Below are positions 32,713 through 41,739 of a DNA stretch of 64,000 nt, piece after piece. Positions within the stretch are counted from its first letter, which is position 1. Each line of letters opens with the position of its first letter. The position numbers were made by a program, and so were the translations under genes. Origin of the DNA: Geothrix sp. PMB-07 (GTDB taxonomy: Bacteria; Acidobacteriota; Holophagae; Holophagales; Holophagaceae); NCBI RefSeq assembly GCF_030758935.1, contig NZ_CP132333.1, forward strand, positions 2,666,992 through 2,730,991. The letters run 5' to 3'. The notes beneath the pieces were generated by a model, which did not search any database, had not been told where the DNA came from, and worked only from the letters and a program-made list of their open reading frames with translations.

Positions 32713-35676
32713 CTACTCGACCACCAGCTCATCCACGAAGAGGAAACTGGGGCCGGGCGTGCCTTTGTGCCAATCCGGGCAGGGGCCGATGGAGCGGGCC
32801 CGCAGGCGGATGTACCGGGCCTGCTGGCCGCCTAGTTCTGCCTTGAAATCATGCAGAACGACGCCTTCCTGTTTCGGGGAGATGGGGTTCTTCACCACCA
32901 CCGCCGGGCCCCAGCTCTGGCCATCCAAGGACAGCTCGAAACTGACTTCGGTGGGCATGAAGATCCACGCGTTCTGATCCTGCAGGCAGCCCAGCGCCAA
33001 GGTGCGGAGGGGCCGCGCCGCGCGCAGGTCCACCACGGCCACGAGGTCGGTCCCCATGAAGCCCTGCCAGCCCCCCAGGCGGAAATCCTGTCCGCCCCGG
33101 ACACCATCCACCAGGGCCTGGGCTCCTCCGGCGGAGTACTGGGGATGGAACGGAGTCTTCAGATCCACGGCCCACGCCACTGGCATGCGCTTGAAGCGGG
33201 TCTCCACCACGGGGCTCACCGGAAGGCCCGCCGCGTAGGCGATGAAGGTCAGGGTGGCACTCTCATGCAAGTCGATGGGCGTCTCATACCGGGGCGAAGC
33301 CGGGGTCGGCGTGCTGCCATCCAGGGTGTAGTGGATGGAGGCCCCCGAAAGGGGGGAGGCCAGGCTCACCTGCGTGCGCTCCTGGAAGACCAGGTCGCCC
33401 TTCGCCACATAAGGCGCGGGCTGGACCAGCTGCTCCCGCACGGCGGTGTGGGGGCGGTCCTCTTCACGCGAGCCCCAGGCGGTGTTGGGATTCACGCCGA
33501 GGGTGAAGGCCAGCACCCCGCCCTTCTGGATGTCGTCGTGGCGCAGGAACCCCCGGGTGGTGGACTGGCCGTTCAGCTTGGTGGACTGCACGTAGGGGCC
33601 GTCCCCCTGGGCCTGGATGACGAAGCGCTTGCCGTTTTCCAGTTTCAGGGTCACCCGCTTGAAGAGGGGTGAGCCGATGACATATTCGCCGCCGCAGGGG
33701 TTCACGGGGTAGAAACCCATGGCGCTCAGGAGGAACCAGGAACTCATCTGGCCACAGTCTTCGTTGCCAATGAGGCCATCGGGGTCCTTGTGGTACATCT
33801 CGTCCATGAGGCGGCGCACCATGGCCTGCGTCTTCCAGGGCTGGCCCGCGAAGTTGTAGAGGTAGGCCATGTGGTGGCTGGGCTCGTTGCCGTGCGCGTA
33901 CTGGCCCACAAGGCCCGTGATGTCCACCTGGTCGCGCCCGTTGGTGCGGCTGCTGGCGGCAAACATCTCGTCCAATTTGGCCGCGTAGCCCGCGGGCCCG
34001 CCCAGGCGGGCCATGTGGCCCGCCACGTCATGGGGCACGAAGAAGCTGTACTGCCAGGCGTTCGCCTCCGTGTAGTTGTGGTCGACCTCAGCGGGGTCGA
34101 AGGGCGTCTTGAACCGGCCATTGGCCTTGGGCCGCATGAGGCCGGTTTCCGGATCCAGCAGGTGCTGGTAGGCCTGGGAGCGCCGCAGGAACGTGGCGTA
34201 GTCCTCCTGCTTGCCGAGGGCCTTGGCCATCTGGGCGATGCACCAATCGTTGTAGGCGTATTCCAGCGTCTTCGACACGCTCTCCACCTCCTGATCGAAG
34301 GGGATGTAGCCGTAGCGGCGATAGGCCGCCAGGCCCAGCCGATCCTGCATCGCGCTTTTCTTCATGGCCTCGAAGGCCTTCTCAGCATCAAAATCCCGGA
34401 TGCCCTTCAGGTAGGCATCCACGATGACCGGGATCGCGTGATTGCCGATCATGCAGCCAGTCTCATTGCCCCAGAGCTCCCACACGGGGAGGAAGCCCCC
34501 CTGATCGGCCTGCGCCAGGAAGGTGCGGATGAAGTCGCGGGTGCGCCGGGTTTCCAGAATCGTGTAGAGGGGGTGGGCGGCGCGGAACGTGTCCCAGAGG
34601 CTGAAAACGGTGTGCTGCGTATAGCCCACCGCCCGGTGGACCTTGAGGTCGCGGCCCAGGTAGCGGCCATCCGCATCGGTGAAAACATTGGGCTGCAGGA
34701 AGCTGTGGTAGAGGGCTGTGTAGAAGATGGCGCGCTGACTCTCCGTGCCGCCCTCCACATCCACCTTGTCCAGCTGCTTGCTCCAGGCGGCCTTGGCGGC
34801 GGCCCTGGTGCGCTCGAAATCCCAGTGGGGGATCTCGCCGTCGAGGTTGCGCCTGGCACCTTCGATGTCGACGCCCGAAAGGCCCACCTTGGCCAGAATG
34901 GTTTCACCGGGTTTCACCTTGAAGCGAAGCACGGCCTTGAGGTTCTTCCCTTCAGCGGACTTGAGCCCGGCCCGCACCTGATCGTCCACGGCCAATTCGG
35001 CCAGGAAGGGCTTGGAGAACCGCGCCACGAAATAGACAGGCTGATCCGCGGCCCAGGCCTTGGAGCGCCGCAGGCCCTGGATGGTGTGATCGTCCACCAC
35101 CTTCAGGGAAGCCGCGATGACCTCGTCGCGGTGCTGCAGGTCCAACAGCACATGGGCGCCCTCGGCGCGCTCGAAGGTGTAGCGGTGGAAGGCCGCCCGC
35201 AGGGTGGAGGTGAGCTCGGCCTTCACGCCATAGTCATCCAGCGATACGGCGTAATAGCCCGCCGAGGCCTTCTCGTGGTCCTTGCGGAAGTGGCTGCCGT
35301 AGCCACTGGCATCGAAGGTGGGCGTCTGCTCACCTTTGGCCCGGTACCCCGTGGTCAGCTTGACGGCGCCCGTGGCGGGAAGCAGCAGCACGTCGCCGTA
35401 GTCGGAAACGCCCACACCCGAGAGGTGCGTGTGGCTGAAACCGTAGATCACCGAGTCGCTGAAATGGTAGGCGCTGCAGCCATCCCAGCCCGTGAGCCGC
35501 GTGTCCGGGCCGGGCTGGATCATGCCGAAGGGCAGGCTTGGGCCGGGGAAGGTGTGTCCATGGCCACCCGTCCCGATAAAGGGATCCACGAGATCGACCG
35601 GCTTGGGTTTGCGGGCTGGCGCCGCCTGGAGAACCACGGCCAGGGCAGCGCAAAGGGCGGCACGAAGAAAAGACAT
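32713..35676 (-). CDS. GH92-family alpha-mannosidase (secreted)
   Basis: A 987-residue exported enzyme predicted to remove alpha-linked mannose from glycans. Signal peptide (LRAALCAALAVVLQAAPA), then the GH92 N-domain (DLVDPFIGTGGHGHTFPGPS, PFGMIQPGPD, GFSHTHLSGVGVSDYGD). The catalytic (alpha/alpha)6 domain follows, with LWDTFRAAHPLYTI and the family signature GNEDCGQMSSWFLLSAMGFY followed by PVNP. The last 230 residues add a chitobiase-type Ig-like segment (SIHYTLDGSTPTP) and an F5/8-type (CBM32-like) domain. I prefer the ATG at 35676 with GGAG eight bases upstream over a TTG at 35682. It ends an operon with the ROK kinase and sugar transporter. Confidence 0.92.
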   Translation of the reverse strand: MSFLRAALCAALAVVLQAAPARKPKPVDLVDPFIGTGGHGHTFPGPSLPFGMIQPGPDTRLTGWDGCSAYHFSDSVIYGFSHTHLSGVGVSDYGDVLLLPATGAVKLTTGYRAKGEQTPTFDASGYGSHFRKDHEKASAGYYAVSLDDYGVKAELTSTLRAAFHRYTFERAEGAHVLLDLQHRDEVIAASLKVVDDHTIQGLRRSKAWAADQPVYFVARFSKPFLAELAVDDQVRAGLKSAEGKNLKAVLRFKVKPGETILAKVGLSGVDIEGARRNLDGEIPHWDFERTRAAAKAAWSKQLDKVDVEGGTESQRAIFYTALYHSFLQPNVFTDADGRYLGRDLKVHRAVGYTQHTVFSLWDTFRAAHPLYTILETRRTRDFIRTFLAQADQGGFLPVWELWGNETGCMIGNHAIPVIVDAYLKGIRDFDAEKAFEAMKKSAMQDRLGLAAYRRYGYIPFDQEVESVSKTLEYAYNDWCIAQMAKALGKQEDYATFLRRSQAYQHLLDPETGLMRPKANGRFKTPFDPAEVDHNYTEANAWQYSFFVPHDVAGHMARLGGPAGYAAKLDEMFAASSRTNGRDQVDITGLVGQYAHGNEPSHHMAYLYNFAGQPWKTQAMVRRLMDEMYHKDPDGLIGNEDCGQMSSWFLLSAMGFYPVNPCGGEYVIGSPLFKRVTLKLENGKRFVIQAQGDGPYVQSTKLNGQSTTRGFLRHDDIQKGGVLAFTLGVNPNTAWGSREEDRPHTAVREQLVQPAPYVAKGDLVFQERTQVSLASPLSGASIHYTLDGSTPTPASPRYETPIDLHESATLTFIAYAAGLPVSPVVETRFKRMPVAWAVDLKTPFHPQYSAGGAQALVDGVRGGQDFRLGGWQGFMGTDLVAVVDLRAARPLRTLALGCLQDQNAWIFMPTEVSFELSLDGQSWGPAVVVKNPISPKQEGVVLHDFKAELGGQQARYIRLRARSIGPCPDWHKGTPGPSFLFVDELVVE

Positions 35677-35693
35677 GGGCAACTCCGGTTTCG

Positions 35694-36800
35694 TTAGTGC
35701 TTGTCCAGTTGGGCCAGGGCGAAGGCGTAGGCCCCGATGGCGGTGGCGCGGGTGGTGCCAAGGCGCGAGAGGCCCACACCGATGCGCTTGAAGGGGTCAT
35801 AAGGAACCAGGCGGGAGGTGCCCGGCACCGGGATCTGGTGGACCTCGGCCTGAAGGAACTCCGTGCGTTCCTGGGCATCCTCCAGGTTGAAGGCCTTTAC
35901 CTCCAGGCGCGGAAACCGTGAGCCCGTGGGCGATTCCAGGCAGCTGTTCAATTCGCCCACCAGCCAGGGCAGGAAGAGGGGCGCGGCGCCAGCCAGGCCG
36001 CCACCAATGACCACGAGGCCATCGAACAGGGTGGTGACGCTGGCCAGGGCATCCCCGGCCACCTCACCCATGCGGCGGAAGGCAGCCCTCGCGGCGGCCA
36101 GGTCTCCTGGCTTCTGGCCCTGGGCGATTTCAAAAATTTCCAAAGGCTCTGGCGCCAGATCCAGCGGCAGGCCGACGCGTGAGGCATAGACGCGGCGCAC
36201 CGCGCGGATGCTCACCCCTTCCTCGGCGGTATAGGTAGGGTCCAGCTTGTTGCGCAGGGTCCAGATTTCACCGGCCGCCGCGTTGTCACCCAGGAACAGC
36301 TGCCCGTTGTGCACCAGACCGCCCCCGAAGCCGGTGCCAAAGGTGGCACCGAACAGGTTGCGAAAGCGCTTGGGGCTGCCCGCTTCCTCCAGCGTGCGGT
36401 TCACCTCGGGCAGCAGTCCGGCGATGGCCTCGCCATAGGCGAAAAGGTCGCCGTCGTTGTTGATGAAAGTGGGAAGCCGGAAATGCTCCTCCAGCATGGG
36501 ACCCAGCGCCACCCCGCCGCGGAAGGCGGGCAGGTTGGCCAGGTTGCCGATGATGCCAGCCGGGTAGTCCGCCGGGCCCGGGAAGGCGAAGCTGATGGCG
36601 CAGGGCGCTTCAGCGAGGCGGCTCTGGATCTCCCGGAAGCCTTCCCGCAAGGTGGCCAGGCAGCGCTCCAGGTCGTGCCCATGGGAGGGCATGACCAGAG
36701 GTTCCACGACTTCCTCGCCACCGCGCATGGCGCCGAAGGCGAAGTTGGTGCCCCCGGCATCGAGGGTGAGAACGGTACGGCGGTCGTTGAACACATTCAT
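35694..36800 (-). CDS. ROK-family sugar kinase
   Basis: A 368-residue cytoplasmic kinase of the ROK/glucokinase superfamily: the phosphate loop LTLDAGGTNFAFGAM, the FAFPGPADYPAGIIGNL region, FINNDGDLFAYGE with the catalytic Asp, and GTGFGGGLVHNGQLF with GDNAAAGEIW. The Cys-rich zinc motif (CXCGXXGC) of most ROK proteins is absent: WTLRNKLDPTYTAEEG stands at that place. It probably phosphorylates the hexose released by the GH92 enzyme and imported by the neighbouring transporter; mannose is inferred from context only. It lies 17 bases before the GH92 gene and one base after the transporter. Confidence 0.88.
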   Translation of the reverse strand: MNVFNDRRTVLTLDAGGTNFAFGAMRGGEEVVEPLVMPSHGHDLERCLATLREGFREIQSRLAEAPCAISFAFPGPADYPAGIIGNLANLPAFRGGVALGPMLEEHFRLPTFINNDGDLFAYGEAIAGLLPEVNRTLEEAGSPKRFRNLFGATFGTGFGGGLVHNGQLFLGDNAAAGEIWTLRNKLDPTYTAEEGVSIRAVRRVYASRVGLPLDLAPEPLEIFEIAQGQKPGDLAAARAAFRRMGEVAGDALASVTTLFDGLVVIGGGLAGAAPLFLPWLVGELNSCLESPTGSRFPRLEVKAFNLEDAQERTEFLQAEVHQIPVPGTSRLVPYDPFKRIGVGLSRLGTTRATAIGAYAFALAQLDKH

Positions 36801-36801
36801 G

Positions 36802-37929
36802 TCAGGCCTCGGCCTTTCTCGAGCCCTTCATGGACAGGATCACCAGATACCCGAAACAAAGCGCGGGCACCACGAAGGCCACCGGCCTCCCGCCTCCCAG
36901 CCGGGCCATGGCCAAGGGCACCAGCGCCCCCCCGCTGATGGCCATGCACATGAGCCCGCTCAGCTCAGAGGCCCGGCCGGGCCGCTCTTCCACGGTGATG
37001 CTGAAGAGCATGGGCCAGATGTTGGCGAAGCCGAGGCCACCCAACACCACACCCAGGATCACGAGGGGCTTGGTGCCCGTCATGATGAACACGAGACCCG
37101 CAAGCCCCAGAATCGCCGAGAGGCGGAAGAAGGCGCGGGCCGACACCTTCAGACCGCCCGCCACCAGACGCCCCACCGTGAGGGTGCCGAAGAAGAGGCT
37201 GGGGCCCGCCAAGGCCGCGGCCTTCGCATTCAGCCCCAAGGTCTCCAGGGTGGGTTTGAGGAAGGCGGCCATGCAGACCTCCGCCCCCACATACACGAAG
37301 ATGCCAAACACCGCCAAGGCGAAGACCGGCTCCTTGAGCAGCGCCAGGGAGTTCGCCACGCTGGGCGGCACTTCGGCCTGGGCTTCCTGCACATGCAACG
37401 TGCTCACCAGCAGCAGCGCCAGGGCCATGAGGACGAAGAAGACAGGAAAGGCGCCCCGCCAACCCATGGCCGCGAAGTAGGCCAGGCCGGTGATGGCGGT
37501 GACGAGAAAGGCCGAGGCGGTGCTGCCCACGCCTTTGATGCCCTGGGCCAGCGCCAGGTTGCGGCTGTAGTCCCCTTCGTTGCTCACATCGCGCATGATG
37601 GGGTTGCCTGCCACCTGGAGGAAGGTGGTGCCCACGCCCAGCAGAAAAATGGCGGCGAGCAGCAAGGGGAAAGGCGGATTCAGGAAGGCGGGCACAGCCA
37701 CGGCCACGGTGCAGAGGGCCAGCCCCAGAAGGAGCAGCTTCTTCTTGCCGATGCGCGCCGCCAGCACGCCGCCCGGCACGCTGAAGAGCGCGAAGGCGAT
37801 GAAGACGAAGAAGGGCATCAGCGCCGCCATGAACGGGTTCGCTGAAACCGCGCTGGAGAGCGGCCCCATGGCGTCGGCCACGCCCATGAGCAGGAAGGCC
37901 AGGAATATGGGCAAGGTCTTGAACTGCAT
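36802..37929 (-). CDS. Sugar transporter, MFS (FucP/GluP type)
   Basis: A 375-residue inner-membrane symporter with about twelve hydrophobic segments. The FucP/GluP-like pattern is visible: FLLMGVADAMGPLSSAVS, FALFSVPGGVLAARIGKKK, GVGTTFLQVAGNPIMRDVS, and GLGFANIWPMLFSITVEERP in the second half. It would import the free hexose. I start at the ATG at 37929 (GGAG upstream); upstream in-frame codons to 38064 are not membrane-protein-like. It is the first gene of the three-gene mannoside operon. Confidence 0.88.
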   Translation of the reverse strand: MQFKTLPIFLAFLLMGVADAMGPLSSAVSANPFMAALMPFFVFIAFALFSVPGGVLAARIGKKKLLLLGLALCTVAVAVPAFLNPPFPLLLAAIFLLGVGTTFLQVAGNPIMRDVSNEGDYSRNLALAQGIKGVGSTASAFLVTAITGLAYFAAMGWRGAFPVFFVLMALALLLVSTLHVQEAQAEVPPSVANSLALLKEPVFALAVFGIFVYVGAEVCMAAFLKPTLETLGLNAKAAALAGPSLFFGTLTVGRLVAGGLKVSARAFFRLSAILGLAGLVFIMTGTKPLVILGVVLGGLGFANIWPMLFSITVEERPGRASELSGLMCMAISGGALVPLAMARLGGGRPVAFVVPALCFGYLVILSMKGSRKAEA

Positions 37930-38138
37930 GATGACTCCAGAGTCTCTTGCCAGATTCAGGCCACCCGTGCCCCAGGAACAAGCGGACATTCCGGAAGGCC
38001 ATTTGCACCATTTGACATTAAAGTCTGCGCCCGCCGGGCCAGGCGGAAGGGGCTTCGCTACCATGGCGCCCAGGGGATCCGCTCAGGTTTCAGGGGCCCC
38101 ATGTGCTTCCGAAGCGGGCACTTCCTTACAGGTCCTCC

Positions 38139-40778
38139 ATGACACGACTCGCCTCCATCCTCTGTCTGGCCTCGGCGGCCCTGCTTGCGGCCCCGGCGCC
38201 TGAAGCCCAGAACCAGGCCCTGGCCCGCGGTCGGGATCGCGCCCTCTCGGGTGTCCTCCGGCAGAAGCTCACCCACGAAGAGCGGGAGGCCCTGCGCTTC
38301 CTCTATGCGGGCATGCCGCTCAGCGACCTGGCGGACTTCGATGGGGCCTTCTTCCTCGAAGCCACCCGGGCCTCCCTGGAAGCCCGTCGGGTGGCGCCCT
38401 GGGGCCACAGCATCCCGGAGGACCTCTTCCGCCATTTCGTGCTGCCGCCCCGGGTGAACAACGAAAACCTGGACGCCTTCAGGGCCCGCTACCACCGCGA
38501 GCTGGCCCAGCGCGTGAAGGGCCTGAGCATGGCCCAGGCGGCCCTGGAGATCAACCACTGGTGCCATGAGAAGGTCACCTACCAGGGCACCGACAGCCGC
38601 ACCAGCGGGCCCCTCTCCACCCTGCGCAGCGCCTTCGGCCGCTGCGGCGAGGAATCCACCTTCACCGTGGCGGCTCTGCGCGCCGTCTGCATTCCGGCGC
38701 GCCAGGTCTACACGCCCCGCTGGGCCCACAGCGACGACAATCACGCCTGGGTGGAAGTCTGGGTGGATGGGCAGTGGCATTTCATGGGGGCCTGCGAACC
38801 AGAGCCGGAATTGGACATGGGTTGGTTCCGTGAGCCCGTGCGCCGGGCCATGCTGGTGCATACGCGCGCCTACGGCCCCTACACGGGCCAGGAGCCCGTG
38901 GTGCGCGGCAGCAGCCGCTACGCCGAACTGAACCTCACGTCTCACTACGCCCCCGTGAAGACCCTCCAGGTGCAGGTGCGGGACCGCGCGGGCCGCCCTG
39001 CCGCTGGGGCCCAGGTGGAATTCCAGATCTACAACTACGGCGAGTTCTATCCCCTGGCCACCCGAGTCGCGGATGCCGAGGGCCGCACCTCGCTGGCGAT
39101 GGGCCTCGGCGATGTGCTCCTCTGGGCGCACCAGGGCGAGGCCTTCGGTCTGCGCAAGGTCAGCGTGGGGAACACGGAACAGGTAGAGCTGACGCTGGAT
39201 GGCGACCCTGCCAGGGAGCAGGTGCTGGAGCTGGACCAGGTGCCGCCCGTGGAGCGCCCCGCCCTGCCCGATTCACCCGCCGCCCGCGAGGCGAACGCCC
39301 GGCGCCTGAAACAGGAAGATGCCTTGCGCGGTGCCTACACCGCCACCTTCATGACGCGGGAGAAGGCCCTGGCCCTGGCGAAGAACCTGGACCTCGATGG
39401 CGAGCGGGTGTGGAAGCAGATCGCACGCAGCGCCGGCAACTGGGAGGCCATCTCCGCCTTCCTCAGCGCCACCGATGCCAGGCAGCGCCCCTGGGCCCTG
39501 CCGCTTCTGGAGTCGATCACCGACAAGGATCTGCGGGATACGCCGACAGCGGTGCTGCAGGATCACCTCGCCCACGGCCTCGCCCTGGCGGAGCGCCTTC
39601 CCGCGCAGGACTTCATCGCAGATGTGCTCTGTCCCAGGGTGGACAACGAGCTGCTGAGCCCCTATCGCGGCTACCTGCAAAAGCATCTTCCGAAGGGCCT
39701 GGTCTCCGCAGCACGACGGAATCCCGCGGCCTTGGTGGATTGGATCAAGACCCACATCACCATCGAGCGCGAGGCCAACCACTACCGCGTGCCGCTGTCG
39801 CCCCGCGGCGTCCTGGACCTGCGGGTCTCCGACGACCATTCCCGCGACCTCTTCTTCGTGGCCTGCTGCCGGGCGCTGGACCTCCCCGCGAGGCTCGATC
39901 CCGCCCTGAGAACGCCTCAGTTCCGGCGGAACGGGCAGTGGGTCACAGCCACCTTCACGGCCAGGAAACCGGCCACTGCAGAGCCTTCGGGCACCCTGAT
40001 CCCCGTTCTTGAGAGCAAGACGGAGAGCAAACCTGAAGGCAAGGCGGGGGGCAAGACAGGGGGGCCAACCGAGCTGAAATACGCCACCCACTTCACCCTC
40101 GCCCGCTTCGAGGGGGGGCGGTACCGCACCTTGGACCTCGACGATGAGCGGCCTCTCAGCCAGCTCACCAAAGGCATGCCGCTGCCAGAGGGGCACTACC
40201 TTGCCGTGACCGGCAACCGGGTGGCGGGAGGCACCGTGCTGGCACGGCTTTCCTTCTTCAACCTCAAGGCGGGGGAAACCACCGAGGTGCCCCTTTCGCT
40301 GCGCCGGACCGAGGTCCAGGCGACCGTGCTGGGCCGTCTGGACCTCTGCCCGCCCCTCACCATCCAGGGCCGGACGGAAAGCATCCTCAGCCTGGCCGGC
40401 GCCAAGGGCGCGCTCTTCATCTGGGCCGACCCCGGCCAGGAACCCACCCGCCACGTCATGGGCGACCTTCGCGCCCTGAAGGAAGCCTTTGAAGGCTGGG
40501 GTGGAAGGATGGTGTTGCTGTTGCCTGAGGGAACGGATACCAAAAACTTGGGTGCCGACTTCGAGCGCCTTCCCGCCCAGGCCACGCTTCTCTCAGAGGG
40601 CAGTGGTAGCCTGCTGCACAGCCTCGCCGAATCCACCGGCCGAAGCCTGGGCTCACGTCTGCCGGTCATCGCCGTGGTGGACCCCTCGGGCAAGGTCATC
40701 CACCTCAGCGAGGGCTACCAGATCGGCGCTGGCGAACAAACCCTGAAGGCCCTGCAACACATCCAGGAGGCGAAGTGA
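38139..40778 (+). CDS. Secreted transglutaminase-like protein
   Basis: An 879-residue exported protein (signal peptide ILCLASAALLAAPAPEA). Residues about 120-250 form a transglutaminase-like core with the Cys in FGRCGEESTFTVAALRAVCI, the His in DDNHAWVEVWVDGQWHFMGA and Asp/Glu following in ACEPEPELDMGW. This fold includes peptidases and amidases as well as cross-linkers. An Ig-like domain follows (VQVRDRAGRPAAGAQVEFQI), a second degenerate transglutaminase-like stretch (about 520-600), and a thioredoxin-like C-terminal end. It is translationally coupled to the next gene (TGATG overlap). The substrate is unknown. Confidence 0.82.
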   Translation: MTRLASILCLASAALLAAPAPEAQNQALARGRDRALSGVLRQKLTHEEREALRFLYAGMPLSDLADFDGAFFLEATRASLEARRVAPWGHSIPEDLFRHFVLPPRVNNENLDAFRARYHRELAQRVKGLSMAQAALEINHWCHEKVTYQGTDSRTSGPLSTLRSAFGRCGEESTFTVAALRAVCIPARQVYTPRWAHSDDNHAWVEVWVDGQWHFMGACEPEPELDMGWFREPVRRAMLVHTRAYGPYTGQEPVVRGSSRYAELNLTSHYAPVKTLQVQVRDRAGRPAAGAQVEFQIYNYGEFYPLATRVADAEGRTSLAMGLGDVLLWAHQGEAFGLRKVSVGNTEQVELTLDGDPAREQVLELDQVPPVERPALPDSPAAREANARRLKQEDALRGAYTATFMTREKALALAKNLDLDGERVWKQIARSAGNWEAISAFLSATDARQRPWALPLLESITDKDLRDTPTAVLQDHLAHGLALAERLPAQDFIADVLCPRVDNELLSPYRGYLQKHLPKGLVSAARRNPAALVDWIKTHITIEREANHYRVPLSPRGVLDLRVSDDHSRDLFFVACCRALDLPARLDPALRTPQFRRNGQWVTATFTARKPATAEPSGTLIPVLESKTESKPEGKAGGKTGGPTELKYATHFTLARFEGGRYRTLDLDDERPLSQLTKGMPLPEGHYLAVTGNRVAGGTVLARLSFFNLKAGETTEVPLSLRRTEVQATVLGRLDLCPPLTIQGRTESILSLAGAKGALFIWADPGQEPTRHVMGDLRALKEAFEGWGGRMVLLLPEGTDTKNLGADFERLPAQATLLSEGSGSLLHSLAESTGRSLGSRLPVIAVVDPSGKVIHLSEGYQIGAGEQTLKALQHIQEAK

Positions 40779-41602
40779 TGGAACGGTACGGCGCGCCCGA
40801 GGAGCTCCTCGCCCACTACACCTGCCTTCGGGCCCCGGAGGCTTTCGCCATCGACGGGAACTTGGACAAGTCGGCCTGGCAGGCCGCCCCGAAATCGCAC
40901 CGCTTCGTGGACATGGTCACCGGGGAGCCCGGATTTTTCGACACACGGATGGCCTGCCTCTGGGACGAGAAGGCCCTTTACGTCGCCTTCTGGATCCAGG
41001 AACCCCAGGTGCGCGCCACGCTCACGGAACGGGATTCCTACATCTGGTTCGACAACGATGTCGAAGTGTTCTTCGGAGGCGAGGACTGCTATTACGAGTT
41101 CGAAGTCAACGCGTTCAACACCATCTACGAAGTGTTCTACATCTACCAGGACGCCCTCAAACGGGGCAGCCGCTTCGACCGTCCAGAGTTCGACCTCTAC
41201 AGCCGCAACGTGGATGTGCTGAGCGGGTACCAGGATGCCTCCCGTCTGGGCAAGCACCACCGCGGCAAGCGCTGGGCCTTCATGGACTGGGACTTCCCCG
41301 GGCTGGAGAGCGCCGTGCAGGTGCAGGGCCGCCTGAATGACCCCCATCATCTCGACCAGGGCTGGACCGTGGAGCTGGCCTTCCCCTGGGAGGGCATGAA
41401 GGCCCTCTTCGCCAACCGCCCCTTCCCGCCCCGGGAAGGCGACACCCTGCGGGCCTCCTTTTCCCGCTTCGAAGCCCTGCGCTACCACGGCAAGACCGTC
41501 ACCGAAAGCCCGGGCTGGGCCCTGAACACCCACGGCGTCTACGACTCCCACATCCCCGAGTGTTTCTCCTACCTGCACTTCAGCGAACAGGTCGCCCGGT
41601 AG
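40778..41602 (+). CDS. CBM9-like carbohydrate-binding protein (no signal peptide)
   Basis: A 274-residue protein of the family-9-like carbohydrate-binding / DOMON-type group: AFAIDGNLDKSAWQAAPKSH, TRMACLWDEKALYVAFWIQE, DSYIWFDNDVEVFFGGEDCY followed by YEFEVNA, and WTVELAFPWEGM. These match the 43174-44259 protein motif for motif. There is no signal peptide, so it should be cytoplasmic, unusual for a polysaccharide binder. AGGAGG precedes the ATG, which overlaps the previous stop by one base. Confidence 0.82.
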   Translation: MERYGAPEELLAHYTCLRAPEAFAIDGNLDKSAWQAAPKSHRFVDMVTGEPGFFDTRMACLWDEKALYVAFWIQEPQVRATLTERDSYIWFDNDVEVFFGGEDCYYEFEVNAFNTIYEVFYIYQDALKRGSRFDRPEFDLYSRNVDVLSGYQDASRLGKHHRGKRWAFMDWDFPGLESAVQVQGRLNDPHHLDQGWTVELAFPWEGMKALFANRPFPPREGDTLRASFSRFEALRYHGKTVTESPGWALNTHGVYDSHIPECFSYLHFSEQVAR

Positions 41603-41639
41603 GTCGACCACGTCGATCTCCTCAAGATCAAAAACCGGT

Positions 41640-41722
41640 TCCACTGATTTCACCGATCACACAGACAGGAGCAAGCCTGTGGCCTGAGCCTTTGATCTGT
41701 GTGAATCGGTGAAATCTGTGGA
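41640..41722. repeat. Palindromic intergenic repeat, family 1, copy 2
   Basis: Arms about 41640-41665 (TCCACTGATTTCACCGATC...) and 41696-41722, complementary apart from one mismatch and one extra base. The same CACAGATTTCAC words and arm order as the carA-carB copy. It lies between two convergent genes. Confidence 0.82.
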
Positions 41723-41739
41723 CCAGCCTTTTTGGAATG

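Noticed and set aside
38010-38040. A TTGACA hexamer as promoter for the transglutaminase-like gene
   Set aside because: No acceptable -10 lies at the right distance.
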